The notes below the pieces were generated by a model. The model saw nothing but the letters and a program-made list of their open reading frames with translations. It was not told the origin of the DNA and ran no database searches. This document shows positions 1-7,350 of a stretch of DNA of 64,000 nucleotides, in pieces. Origin of the DNA: a bacterium (lineage in GTDB: Bacteria; Armatimonadota; Zipacnadia; Zipacnadales; Zipacnadaceae); NCBI GenBank assembly GCA_030603495.1, contig JAUVXR010000001.1:130993-194992 (forward strand), read 5' to 3'. Position 1 is the first letter of the stretch, and every line of letters begins with the position of its first letter. Position numbers and translations under genes: made by a program.

Positions 1-1182
1 CTCGACTAGTGGCGGTAATAAATCACGGAAGCTGTAGGACGGATTGTCCCACAATTCTCGTAGATTCAAGGGGACCTGGGTCTCCGTGCCCGCGTTAGCT
101 GGCCACATGCCGTACTCAACTGTCACGTCAACCTGACCGCCCAGCAATTCAGCGACATCCTCAAGATAGGTCTGAAGTTCACCGGGGTCTTCGTCCGCCA
201 GCACCTGATTCACCGCCTCATCACTATCGGCAACTTGCCGCTGTTCGATGGCCTGCCATAGCCGATCAACGCCATCGCGCAGGCAGCCACCCGCCTGCGA
301 CCACTCCGGCCCATCAATGTTTGCAAACGGTGCATGCGGTGCATATTCAAGTACGGTGAGAATACCATCGTCATTCACGTCACGCTCAGCCATAGTCAAA
401 TCCCAAGCGTACCAACCGTAGTTGGGGTCAACTGAAGATACCATCAACGCTGCGCAGCGAATCAACTGGGTTGTAGCCGCCAATGCGTGGAAATCGGCAC
501 CATAGAGACTGCACGGATTGCTGTTGACCTCCAGGGCCAGAAGCCTCGTTGCCGGATCTGCATTATCCGCCACACTGGCCAGCCGTTCGGCACAATTCGC
601 CAGTGGACCCAACAGGTATTCCTTCACCGCAACTCGGCAGACTTGTAGTTGAGGGACACCGGGCGGGGCGTCAGCTGCCGGCCGCACTGGGGCAGCCCCA
701 CCGCGCAGCTGAGGGATGCTTTTCAGCGTTGCCACCATCAGTGCATCAGTGACGAAACTGCTGGGGCTTAGTTCCTCGCTAAAGGCCATTGCCGTGACAC
801 CTGGCAGGTTCAGCTCCTCGAATATGTCGTAGCCCAGGAAATCACCCGCGTTGTGGATAGCGGCGGCCAGGATAGTCAACGCGAGCCCCAACTGGCAGGC
901 CGAGTCTTCCGGATTGGCGGCCACAAGCTGCACCCACATCTCCAGTTCAGCTTCAAGCGCATCACGATCTTGGGGAGGGCCGTTGCCTTCCCAAGCATCC
1001 AGAGCATCCTGACACGTCTGACATCCCACGTCGGGATCTGCGGCCAAGAGCACCGCCATAGCCGGCTCGAGATCAATGTCGGCACCCGGCAAAACTGGGC
1101 TACCACCTCCACCCCCACCACAACCCACAATACCGAAAAGCAAGGCCGTGCCAACGACTGTGGCCAGAATTCGCGCACCCAT
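1..1182 (-). CDS. Lipoprotein of unknown function, 3' end outside the window
   Basis: The frame is open from an ATG to the window edge, giving 394 residues so far. The start is set by a strong Shine-Dalgarno (AAGGAGGA) nine bases upstream. Residues 1-21 form a lipoprotein signal with the lipobox I-V-G-C, so Cys21 would be lipidated, and a six-glycine linker follows. The mature part is acidic and largely helical, with several Cys residues (54, 57, 96, 182, 197, 224, 243, 300). Residues 268-279 (DVNDDGILTVLE) fit the canonical 12-residue EF-hand loop with Asp, Asn, Asp, Gly and Glu in place, so calcium binding is plausible. I do not recognise the family. Surface attachment is inferred from the signal. 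Confidence 0.8.
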   Translation of the reverse strand, partial: MGARILATVVGTALLFGIVGCGGGGGGSPVLPGADIDLEPAMAVLLAADPDVGCQTCQDALDAWEGNGPPQDRDALEAELEMWVQLVAANPEDSACQLGLALTILAAAIHNAGDFLGYDIFEELNLPGVTAMAFSEELSPSSFVTDALMVATLKSIPQLRGGAAPVRPAADAPPGVPQLQVCRVAVKEYLLGPLANCAERLASVADNADPATRLLALEVNSNPCSLYGADFHALAATTQLIRCAALMVSSVDPNYGWYAWDLTMAERDVNDDGILTVLEYAPHAPFANIDGPEWSQAGGCLRDGVDRLWQAIEQRQVADSDEAVNQVLADEDPGELQTYLEDVAELLGGQVDVTVEYGMWPANAGTETQVPLNLRELWDNPSYSFRDLLPPLVE

Positions 1183-1260
1183 CTGCTTTCCTCCTTATCA
1201 AGCTGCCGCCAGCTAGGCTGACGGTATTCGACCAGAATAGAACGGCGAAGGCATAATCCT

Positions 1261-1671
1261 TCAGGATAGACCTACTACATGTACAAGGAGCATACTGAGG
1301 CCAAAGTATATCAGCAACGCAAAGCTATCATTGAGCGTAGTCACCAGCGGGCCGGAGGCCAGCGCCGGGTCAATATTCAGGCGGTTGAAGACAATCGGCG
1401 TAATGGTCCCCACCATTGATGCCCAGACAATCGCGCAGACCAGAGCACTGCCGATAATCGGCCCGTAGGCTGTCTGCCCGGTCAGCAGGACGGCGCCCAT
1501 TCCCGCTAATGCCCCGCAGGCCAGGCCGAGCGCAGCCGCGGTCACAAGCTCCCGTCCCAGCAGCCGATAGACACTCACCTGGCTGCAGGCTGCAGCTCGA
1601 ATCGCAGTTGCCACCTCTTGCGGATCTTGCGCCCACGGCACCCGCTTGGTCGTACTTTTCACATCAGCCAC
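1261..1671 (-). CDS. Minimal MgtE-like divalent cation transporter domain protein
   Basis: This 136-residue protein has a roughly 38-residue cytoplasmic start followed by three or four hydrophobic helices. The helices carry the MgtE membrane-domain signature: an R-E pair before the first helix, then NIDPALASGPLVTTLNDS near residue 100. In MgtE the equivalent acidic residues line the Mg2+ pore. The N-terminal MgtE_N and CBS gating domains of full-length MgtE (about 450 residues) are absent, so this is a stand-alone half-domain that would have to oligomerise to make a pore. The start codon is GTG, with AAGGG ten bases upstream. Its membrane-domain assignment is good; the transported ion is inference. 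Confidence 0.7.
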   Translation of the reverse strand: MADVKSTTKRVPWAQDPQEVATAIRAAACSQVSVYRLLGRELVTAAALGLACGALAGMGAVLLTGQTAYGPIIGSALVCAIVWASMVGTITPIVFNRLNIDPALASGPLVTTLNDSFALLIYFGLSMLLVHVVGLS

Positions 1672-1713
1672 TGCATTAGCCCTTTGAAGCTCTTTGCCTA
1701 TATCACAATCTTA

Positions 1714-2226
1714 CTACCACTGCTCGTGGTGCACATTCTCCATCGGCCCAGGTGCTTTGGGATGGGACGGGCCGGCGGGATAGCCGAGGCTGACCAACCC
1801 CAACACGCGGATGCCCTCGGGAATACCGCAGACCTCACACACTTGCTCCTCTGTGCTCATGGGATGGCCGGGACTGCCACCCCGGATGCCGATCCAGCAG
1901 GTGCCCAAGCCCAGGTCAACAGCCTGGATGAGGGCATTCTCCACCGCGGCGGAGGCGTCTTCGATCCACCAGTGCGGGGAAGCCTGCTCTTCGGCGCAAA
2001 AGACCAGTACGACGGGACTCTGCGTGCAGAAGCTGGCCCACTGGTGCACCCGGCTAAGCTGCTGGCGCTTACGCTCATCCCGCACCACCACAATATGCCA
2101 CGGGCGCGCGTTGTTGGCCGAAGGCGCGTGCAACGCAGCCTCCAGTATGGTCTGCACATCCTGCTCGGAGACTGGGTCGGGCTTATACGATCTGACACTG
2201 GCTCGCTTGGCAATTGCTTCTAGCAT
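1714..2226 (-). CDS. Nitroreductase-family FMN oxidoreductase
   Basis: A 170-residue nitroreductase-fold protein. It has the N-terminal R-A-S-V-R-x-Y motif that binds FMN phosphate, the A-P-S-A-N-N-x-R-P-W substrate/FMN loop near residue 35, and a terminal L-G-Y-P segment typical of the family. Members reduce nitro compounds, flavins or quinones with NAD(P)H, and the physiological substrate here cannot be read from sequence. I chose the ATG at 2226 because a run of six G lies nine bases upstream; an in-frame GTG nine bases further up has no ribosome-binding site of its own. It sits between the MgtE-like gene and plsC on the same strand. Confidence 0.85.
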   Translation of the reverse strand: MLEAIAKRASVRSYKPDPVSEQDVQTILEAALHAPSANNARPWHIVVVRDERKRQQLSRVHQWASFCTQSPVVLVFCAEEQASPHWWIEDASAAVENALIQAVDLGLGTCWIGIRGGSPGHPMSTEEQVCEVCGIPEGIRVLGLVSLGYPAGPSHPKAPGPMENVHHEQW

Positions 2227-2257
2227 ATCCCTCACCCCCCATTTGGATCATAGACTA

Positions 2258-2953
2258 CTACCCGGCAGGCAAGTCGCCTGTCCTACCGGCCGCAAATTCC
2301 TCCTGCGCGGCACGCATTTCGGCGATGCTTTCCATCACCCAGCCGGTGACTTCCTGAAGCTGCCGCTTATTGAGCCTCCTGGCACCGTAGTCGTCGAGCG
2401 CAAGGGGCTTTCCGAAACCGACCTGGACAAAGCCCCGGTGCAGGTACCACGCCCCGCGCGGTAGCACGTCGTCGGTACCTGACAGTGCGCAGGGGATTAT
2501 GGGGACGCCGGCTCGGGAGGCAATCAACGCCGCCCCGACCTTACCCTCCTCGAGCGCACCGTCTTGACTGCGCCCGCCCTCGGGAAAAACTAGCAGCAAC
2601 TCGCCCGCCTGAAGCAGTCTGATTGCGTGGCGAAACGCAGCAACATCGCTGCTCTCCCGGTCCACCGGGAAGGCGTAACACTTATGAATAATCCAGCCTA
2701 AAATCGGTATCTCAAAGAGTTCCTTTTTGGCGAAAGAGTACGCCCGGCGGGACAGGGCGCCACCCACCACCGGCGGGTCCAGATACGAGACGTGATTAGG
2801 TGCAATTACCGCCCCGCCCGTCGCCGGCACGTTCTCCTGGCCGACCACCCGCCAGCCACCCATGAGCCGACATAGCAGGGACGTGCCCACGACCACTGCC
2901 CGGTAGTGCGGCCAGGTCCAGGAGCGAATCGGCTCGGGTGCCTTGCGCATCAC
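2258..2953 (-). CDS. plsC: 1-acyl-sn-glycerol-3-phosphate acyltransferase
   Basis: This 231-residue enzyme should acylate lysophosphatidic acid to phosphatidic acid at the membrane. The catalytic H-x4-D motif is visible as N-H-V-S-Y-L-D (His54, Asp59), and the acyl-acceptor binding motif F-P-E-G-G-R-S lies at residues 123-129. Its ATG overlaps the cmk stop by four bases (ATGA), so it is translationally coupled as the last gene of tyrA-aroA-cmk-plsC. That order, usually followed by ispH and rpsA, is familiar from Firmicutes. The last nine codons lie inside a small hairpin that recurs elsewhere in the window, so the C-terminus may have been altered by repeat insertion. Confidence 0.9.
   Translation of the reverse strand: MMRKAPEPIRSWTWPHYRAVVVGTSLLCRLMGGWRVVGQENVPATGGAVIAPNHVSYLDPPVVGGALSRRAYSFAKKELFEIPILGWIIHKCYAFPVDRESSDVAAFRHAIRLLQAGELLLVFPEGGRSQDGALEEGKVGAALIASRAGVPIIPCALSGTDDVLPRGAWYLHRGFVQVGFGKPLALDDYGARRLNKRQLQEVTGWVMESIAEMRAAQEEFAAGRTGDLPAG
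2264..2287. repeat. Dispersed hairpin B, copy 1, within plsC
   Basis: Stem GGCAGGC/GCCTGTC with a five-base loop and trailing CTACC. It supplies the last codons of plsC (G-R-T-G-D-L-P-A-G). The stem arms are shared with the copy at 21571-21595 while the loop differs. Confidence 0.55.
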
Positions 2954-3657
2954 GACTTATCTCCCTCGCTCAGGCTCTGGTTCAGCCAGCCCTCCAGCAT
3001 TGTCGCGATCTCTTGCGGCGATAGGTCGTCGCTGGCCAGTTCGCGGGCATCGTCGGCCTTGCACAGCGGCGCTACCGCCCGCGAGCTATCGCGCTGGTCA
3101 CGCTTGATTTGGTCGCGCAGGACTTGCTCATAGTCTTCGATGATGCCCTGCTCCTGCAGTTGCACCCAGCGCCGGCGGGCCCGTTCCCCCGCTGTGGCAG
3201 TCAGGAACACCTTCAGGTCAGCCTCGGGCAGAACCACCGTCCCGATATCGCGCCCTTCCATCACCACCCCACCATCTGCCGCCATCCGCCGCTGCGCCGC
3301 GACCAGATGCTCACGCACCCTGGGGATAGCTGATACCGGCGAGGACAGGTTGCCAACTTCTGGGCTCCGAATCGCCGCCTCGACATCCTCTCCGTTTACA
3401 AACAGATGCTGACCTGCTGCAGTCTGCCGGAACTCAAATTCCAGCTCGTCGGACAGCCTCCCGATTTCGTCCGGATCCTTCTCCACATCCAGCCCGGCCT
3501 GCCTTGCCCGGTACGCCACGGCCCGGTACATAGCCCCGCTGTCAATGTAGATATACCCCAGCCGCTGGGCGAGCATCTTGGCGACCGTGCTCTTCCCCGA
3601 GCCCGCCGGCCCGTCAATAGCGACAACGCCGCGCATCAAATCCTTCTGTTCATTCAT
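2950..3657 (-). CDS. cmk: (d)CMP kinase
   Basis: Cytidylate kinase, 235 residues, phosphorylating CMP and dCMP with ATP. The P-loop G-P-A-G-S-G-K-S-T spans residues 16-24, followed by the family's Y-I-D-S-G-A-M-Y-R CMP-binding stretch. The V-M-E-G-R-D-I-G-T motif and the lid arginines in the R-R-R-W segment are also present. The ATG overlaps the end of aroA by eight bases, with GAGG nine bases upstream inside aroA. A second Met at codon 8 is possible, but the upstream site has the better ribosome-binding site. The cmk gene downstream of aroA is a conserved arrangement in many bacteria. Confidence 0.93.
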   Translation of the reverse strand: MNEQKDLMRGVVAIDGPAGSGKSTVAKMLAQRLGYIYIDSGAMYRAVAYRARQAGLDVEKDPDEIGRLSDELEFEFRQTAAGQHLFVNGEDVEAAIRSPEVGNLSSPVSAIPRVREHLVAAQRRMAADGGVVMEGRDIGTVVLPEADLKVFLTATAGERARRRWVQLQEQGIIEDYEQVLRDQIKRDQRDSSRAVAPLCKADDARELASDDLSPQEIATMLEGWLNQSLSEGDKS

Positions 3658-4960
3658 CAGTGGTCACCTCAGCCCCAAGCTCGCCCAGCGAATCCGCAAA
3701 CCCCGGGAACGACGTCGCAATGCACTCGGCATCCTGTACCGCAGTCTCCCCCGCCGCAACCAAGCCCGCGATCGCTGCCATCATCGCGATGCGGTGGTCC
3801 CCGTGGCTATTCACCTTAGCGCTATTCAGATGCACCGGCCCTTCGATCACCAAGCCGTCGGGTAGTTCTTCAATCTGTGCCCCGAAGGCCCGCAGCATCT
3901 CGGCGGTCGTCGCCAGGCGATCAGATTCCTTCACGCGCAGTTCGGCGGCGTCCCGGATGACTGTCTGCCCCTTGGCCTGCGTCGCGGCCAGCGCTAGGAT
4001 CGGGACCTCGTCCAACATCTTGGGTATCTCGTCGCCACCGACCTCTGTGGCCGTAAGCTCACTGGTGCGGACGGTAACATCGCCGCGCTCTTCCCCACCG
4101 ACCTCGCGCCGGTTGGCAATCTGTATGTCAGCGCCCATCCGCTCCAGGATATCCAGCAGTGCCGCCCGGGTGGGATTAAGCAGCACCTCGCGCACAGTTA
4201 CCCGTGATTCCGGCACGAGTAAGCCGGCAACCAACAGAAACGCTGCCGAAGATATATCACCGGGTACAGCAATCTCCTGCCCCCGTAACCTCGGCGGGCC
4301 GGTGATGCTCACCCGCAAGCCGTCCACGTTCACCTCCGCACCAAACGCGCGTAGCATCCGCTCGGTGTGGTCCCGCGATGGCCCGGGCTCGATCACTACC
4401 GTGGTTCCTTGCGCATAAAGACCGGCCAGCAGTATCGCCGACTTGACCTGCGCGCTGGCCATCGGCGTGTGGTAGGTGATTGGCTGGGGCTTACCGCCGT
4501 GGACTGTCACCGGCGGTGTGCAGCCCTTGCCCTGGCCGGTGACCTGGATGCCCATTTCTTCCAGGGGCGCTGCCACCCGATCCATCGGCCGACGGCGCAG
4601 CGATTCATCGCCAGTCAGCGTCGCCGCGAAATCCTGCCCCGCCAGTACGCCCATCAGTAGTCGCATACCGGTGCCGGAGTTGCCCAGGTCGAGCACTGCA
4701 CCGGGATCACGCAACTCGCGTAGGCCTACCCCGTGCACAACCATCTCCGGCTCGCCAACCCCATCAATCTCAACGCCCATCGCAGCCAGCGCGCGCGCCG
4801 TGTGCAGGCAATCCTCGGCGGCCAAGAACCCGCTGATGCGAGTTTCGCCCTCCGCGAGGGCCCCTAGGATTACAGCCCGGTGCGAGATGGACTTGTCGCC
4901 CGGGACAGTCAGTTCCCCACGGAGGATAGCTGCCGGTCCCCGAACTCGTAGAGCGCTCAT
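3650..4960 (-). CDS. aroA: 3-phosphoshikimate 1-carboxyvinyltransferase (EPSP synthase)
   Basis: 436 residues, the usual length for AroA, which transfers enolpyruvyl from PEP to shikimate-3-phosphate. Signature motifs are visible: G-D-K-S-I-S-H-R near residue 21 (substrate lysine), L-G-N-S-G-T-x-M-R-L-L for PEP binding, the R-D-H-T-E segment, the D-E-V-P catalytic aspartate, and R-V-K-E-S-D-R near residue 345. The sequence follows the bacterial class II-like pattern. Its start shares one base with the tyrA stop (TGATG), so the two are translated together. Confidence 0.95.
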   Translation of the reverse strand: MSALRVRGPAAILRGELTVPGDKSISHRAVILGALAEGETRISGFLAAEDCLHTARALAAMGVEIDGVGEPEMVVHGVGLRELRDPGAVLDLGNSGTGMRLLMGVLAGQDFAATLTGDESLRRRPMDRVAAPLEEMGIQVTGQGKGCTPPVTVHGGKPQPITYHTPMASAQVKSAILLAGLYAQGTTVVIEPGPSRDHTERMLRAFGAEVNVDGLRVSITGPPRLRGQEIAVPGDISSAAFLLVAGLLVPESRVTVREVLLNPTRAALLDILERMGADIQIANRREVGGEERGDVTVRTSELTATEVGGDEIPKMLDEVPILALAATQAKGQTVIRDAAELRVKESDRLATTAEMLRAFGAQIEELPDGLVIEGPVHLNSAKVNSHGDHRIAMMAAIAGLVAAGETAVQDAECIATSFPGFADSLGELGAEVTTDE

Positions 4961-5817
4961 CAGTCCAGTAACTCCCGCCGGGCGCGACGGGCCTCCTCCA
5001 GGAGTCGGTCGAAGGTTTCGGAGTCCAGTTCGCGAAAGGCAGCGCTGAACTGCTCCAATTGCTCTATCATTTTGTCCAGCGCCGCGGCGACGTTGTCCGG
5101 ATTACTGAGGAAGATATCCCGCCAGACCTCCGGCAGGCCCTCAGCCAGACGGGTGGTGTCCGTAAACCCTGCGCCCAGGAAATTGCCGAGTTCTTTCTGG
5201 CCACTTACCAGATGGTGTGTAGTACTGGCCAGTGCCGCTGCGACCAGGTGGGGCAAATGGCTGGTCGCGGCCATCAGCCGGTCGTGATATTCAGCCACTT
5301 TCACATCTGGGCGGGCCCCCAGTGCCCGCACAAGCGCCAGCGCACGGTTCAATTCGTCCTGCGTAGTAGTCTCGCCGGGGGTGAGGTAGTACGCTGCACC
5401 CTCAAACAGGTCAGCCCGCGCCGCCCGGACGCCGGATTGCTCGGAGCCAGCCATGGGGTGGCCACCGATGAAGGTGACGTGGTCAGGCAGCAGCTCGACA
5501 GCGGCCTGCATGACCTCGCGCTTGGTGCTACCTGCGTCAGTGACCAGTGCGCCCGGCTCCAACGAATCACGGATCTGCTGGAAGATGCTACGGATTGCAC
5601 CCACCGGCACGGCAATGTAGACCAGATCGGCTCCCCGCACCGCCTCGGCGGGATCGGCGGTCACTTCATCCGCCGCGCCCATCGCCAGCGCGGCTTCACG
5701 CGTGTCCGCCGAGCGCGCCACACCGATTACCGATTCCACTGCACCCGCCCGCTTGGCCGCCAGCCCAAACGACCCGCCAATAAGACCGATGCCAATTATG
5801 GCTGTCCGCTCGAACAT
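4960..5817 (-). CDS. tyrA: Prephenate dehydrogenase
   Basis: This 285-residue enzyme converts prephenate to 4-hydroxyphenylpyruvate with NAD+. The nucleotide-binding G-I-G-L-I-G-G lies at residues 9-15, and the family motif H-P-M-A-G-S-E-Q-S-G occurs mid-protein. There is no C-terminal ACT domain, so feedback control by tyrosine through that domain is not expected. An open frame continues upstream, but the ATG at 5817 has GGGAGG about 12 bases before it and begins exactly at the Rossmann strand. A hairpin repeat separates it from aroF, so it probably starts a new transcription unit or processing product. Confidence 0.93.
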   Translation of the reverse strand: MFERTAIIGIGLIGGSFGLAAKRAGAVESVIGVARSADTREAALAMGAADEVTADPAEAVRGADLVYIAVPVGAIRSIFQQIRDSLEPGALVTDAGSTKREVMQAAVELLPDHVTFIGGHPMAGSEQSGVRAARADLFEGAAYYLTPGETTTQDELNRALALVRALGARPDVKVAEYHDRLMAATSHLPHLVAAALASTTHHLVSGQKELGNFLGAGFTDTTRLAEGLPEVWRDIFLSNPDNVAAALDKMIEQLEQFSAAFRELDSETFDRLLEEARRARRELLD

Positions 5818-5884
5818 CGTAGTCTGCCGCTTCCTCCCGGCGCAGGCGGAGATGGGCGGATGTCCAGGCCCGGCTACGCCAGCC

Positions 5885-5954
5885 AAGAGTCTTTGCGGAA
5901 GGGGTGTGGGGAAAGCCACTTTCTACAGAAAGGGGTTTCCCCGCAAGCCGTTCC
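5885..5954. repeat. Hairpin repeat A, copy 1
   Basis: About 70 bases that recur at 16829-16900 (nearly identical) and 21793-21864 (diverged). The core is a long stem: GGGGAAAGCC and an inner CTTTC pair with GAAAG and GGTTTCCCC across a TACA loop, preceded by a conserved CTTTGCGGAAGGGG strand. It begins eight bases after the aroF stop codon on the transcribed side. Neither strand has a U-run after the stem, so it is not a standard intrinsic terminator. Confidence 0.85.
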
Positions 5955-5961
5955 TCTCCCC

Positions 5962-6981
5962 TTACAATTCCCTGCCCAATGCCTGCGCCACCGCCCGCAG
6001 ATCGGTCATCAGCCGCCGGAAGTGCGCCAGAGTCAGCGACTGCGGGCCGTCGGAGAGCGCCTGGTCCGGATGCGGGTGCACCTCGATTAGCAGGCCATCC
6101 GCGCCGGCGGCAATTGCGGCCAGAGCCATCTGCGGCACAAGCCTATGGTCACCCATCGCGTGGCTGGGATCAACGATGACGGGCAGGTGCGTCTCCAGCT
6201 TAGCGGCGGCCATCCCGCCTAGATCCATCGTAAAGCGCGTCTCCGTCTCGAAGGTGCGGATGCCCCGCTCGCACATAATCACCCGTAGATTTCCCGACGC
6301 CGCGATGTACTCCGCTGCCCGCAGCCAGTCCTGGACTGTCGCCGCAAAGCCCCGCTTGAGCAGCACCGGCTTATCGGTCTGGCCGACCGCGCGCAGCAGG
6401 TCGTAGTGCTGCATATTGCGCGCGCCGACCTGCAGGACATCCGCGTCCGCCAGCAGCTCTATCTGCTGGGTATTCATCACCTCGGTGACGATGGGCAGCC
6501 CGGTCTCCTCCCGCGCCGCGACCATCAGCTTGAGGCCTTCTTCACCCAGGCCCTGGAAGGAGTACGGCGAGGTCCGCGGCTTATAGACGCCCCCGCGGAG
6601 CGCGCAGGCTCCCGCTTCTTTGACCGCACGGGCCGCCTCCAGGATCTGCTGCTCCGATTCCACCGCACAGGGCCCGGCGATTACCCCGATGCGCGGACCG
6701 CCGAATTCGACCTCGCCCACCCGCACCGGCGTCGGTTCAGGCTGCGACTCCCGGCTGACCAGCTTATAGGGCTTAAGAATCGGGACAACGCGGTCCACCA
6801 TTGGAAAGCGTGAGAGCTGCTCAGCGATGCTCTCCTTCTCGCCTTCGGGCGCGCCGACCGCCCCAATCAGCGTCCGCTCCACGCCCCGCGAGATATGCGC
6901 GTCGTAGCCCCATTCTTTGAGCTTATCAGAAACGCGCTGAATGTCTTCTTCTGTGGCCTCAGAGGCCATTACGATGATCAT
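5962..6981 (-). CDS. aroF: 3-deoxy-7-phosphoheptulonate synthase, type I-beta
   Basis: 339 residues, first step of the shikimate pathway (PEP plus erythrose-4-phosphate). Residues 1-70 form a ferredoxin-like regulatory domain as in the Thermotoga-type enzymes. The barrel follows, with A-G-P-C-A-V-E-S-E (metal Cys) near residue 107, K-P-R-T-S-P-Y-S-F-Q-G, and K-R-G-F. The N-terminal domain is the site of Tyr/Phe inhibition in relatives. It lies upstream of tyrA-aroA on the same strand with hairpin repeat A directly behind its stop codon. Confidence 0.94.
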   Translation of the reverse strand: MIIVMASEATEEDIQRVSDKLKEWGYDAHISRGVERTLIGAVGAPEGEKESIAEQLSRFPMVDRVVPILKPYKLVSRESQPEPTPVRVGEVEFGGPRIGVIAGPCAVESEQQILEAARAVKEAGACALRGGVYKPRTSPYSFQGLGEEGLKLMVAAREETGLPIVTEVMNTQQIELLADADVLQVGARNMQHYDLLRAVGQTDKPVLLKRGFAATVQDWLRAAEYIAASGNLRVIMCERGIRTFETETRFTMDLGGMAAAKLETHLPVIVDPSHAMGDHRLVPQMALAAIAAGADGLLIEVHPHPDQALSDGPQSLTLAHFRRLMTDLRAVAQALGREL

Positions 6982-7027
6982 CGTTGTTTCTCAGTCCTCC
7001 GGACTATTTCACCTGTCAGCATCGTTA

Positions 7028-7330
7028 CTATTGGCCTCTACTATGGCGGATTCTTTCCACCACGGCATATACGCCGGCTGCGAGAATCGCCAGCGGTAGC
7101 ACAGCCGGGGCCGTATGTGCCACAATCTGCCAGCCATTCAATTCCTTTGCGCTGCCCTCGCCCATCCATTCCAGCAATGTGGTCAATGCGGTACCAATGC
7201 CCAGTGCTCCCGAGATAACCAGGATCACACCGATGGCCACTTGAACTGCGGGTCTCAGCTTATGAAAGCTTAGACCAGCTGAGCCGTCCTCGGCTCTTGC
7301 CGGATCGTGATTTATGCGTTGGAAATCGAT
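7028..7330 (-). CDS. Small membrane protein behind hisC, possible non-standard start codon
   Basis: The C-terminal 70 residues, from a GTG at 7240, hold two hydrophobic helices and end in a basic tail. That GTG has no ribosome-binding site. The frame stays open upstream to a TAG at 7346-7348, giving a plausible hydrophilic N-terminus. Right after the hisC stop there is GGAGG (7338-7342), seven bases before an in-frame ATC at 7328-7330. No ATG, GTG or TTG lies between. I annotate the long form (100 residues, AUC start) as the best reading. The short GTG form or a sequencing error at the start remain possible. Function unknown. Confidence 0.5.
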   Translation of the reverse strand: MDFQRINHDPARAEDGSAGLSFHKLRPAVQVAIGVILVISGALGIGTALTTLLEWMGEGSAKELNGWQIVAHTAPAVLPLAILAAGVYAVVERIRHSRGQ

Positions 7331-7350
7331 ATACGTGCCTCCAGCCTAAC

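Noticed and set aside
1618-2223. Plus-strand frame of 201 codons
   Set aside because: It is antisense to the nitroreductase and has no ribosome-binding site; the residues are unlike any protein.
5885-5954. Hairpin repeat A as an intrinsic terminator
   Set aside because: Neither strand has a T-run after the stem and copy 3 lies in front of a gene; kept as a repeat.
5059-6090. Plus-strand frame of 343 codons across tyrA and aroF
   Set aside because: Opposite strand of two clear enzymes; composition is Gln/His/Arg-rich as expected from a reversed coding frame.
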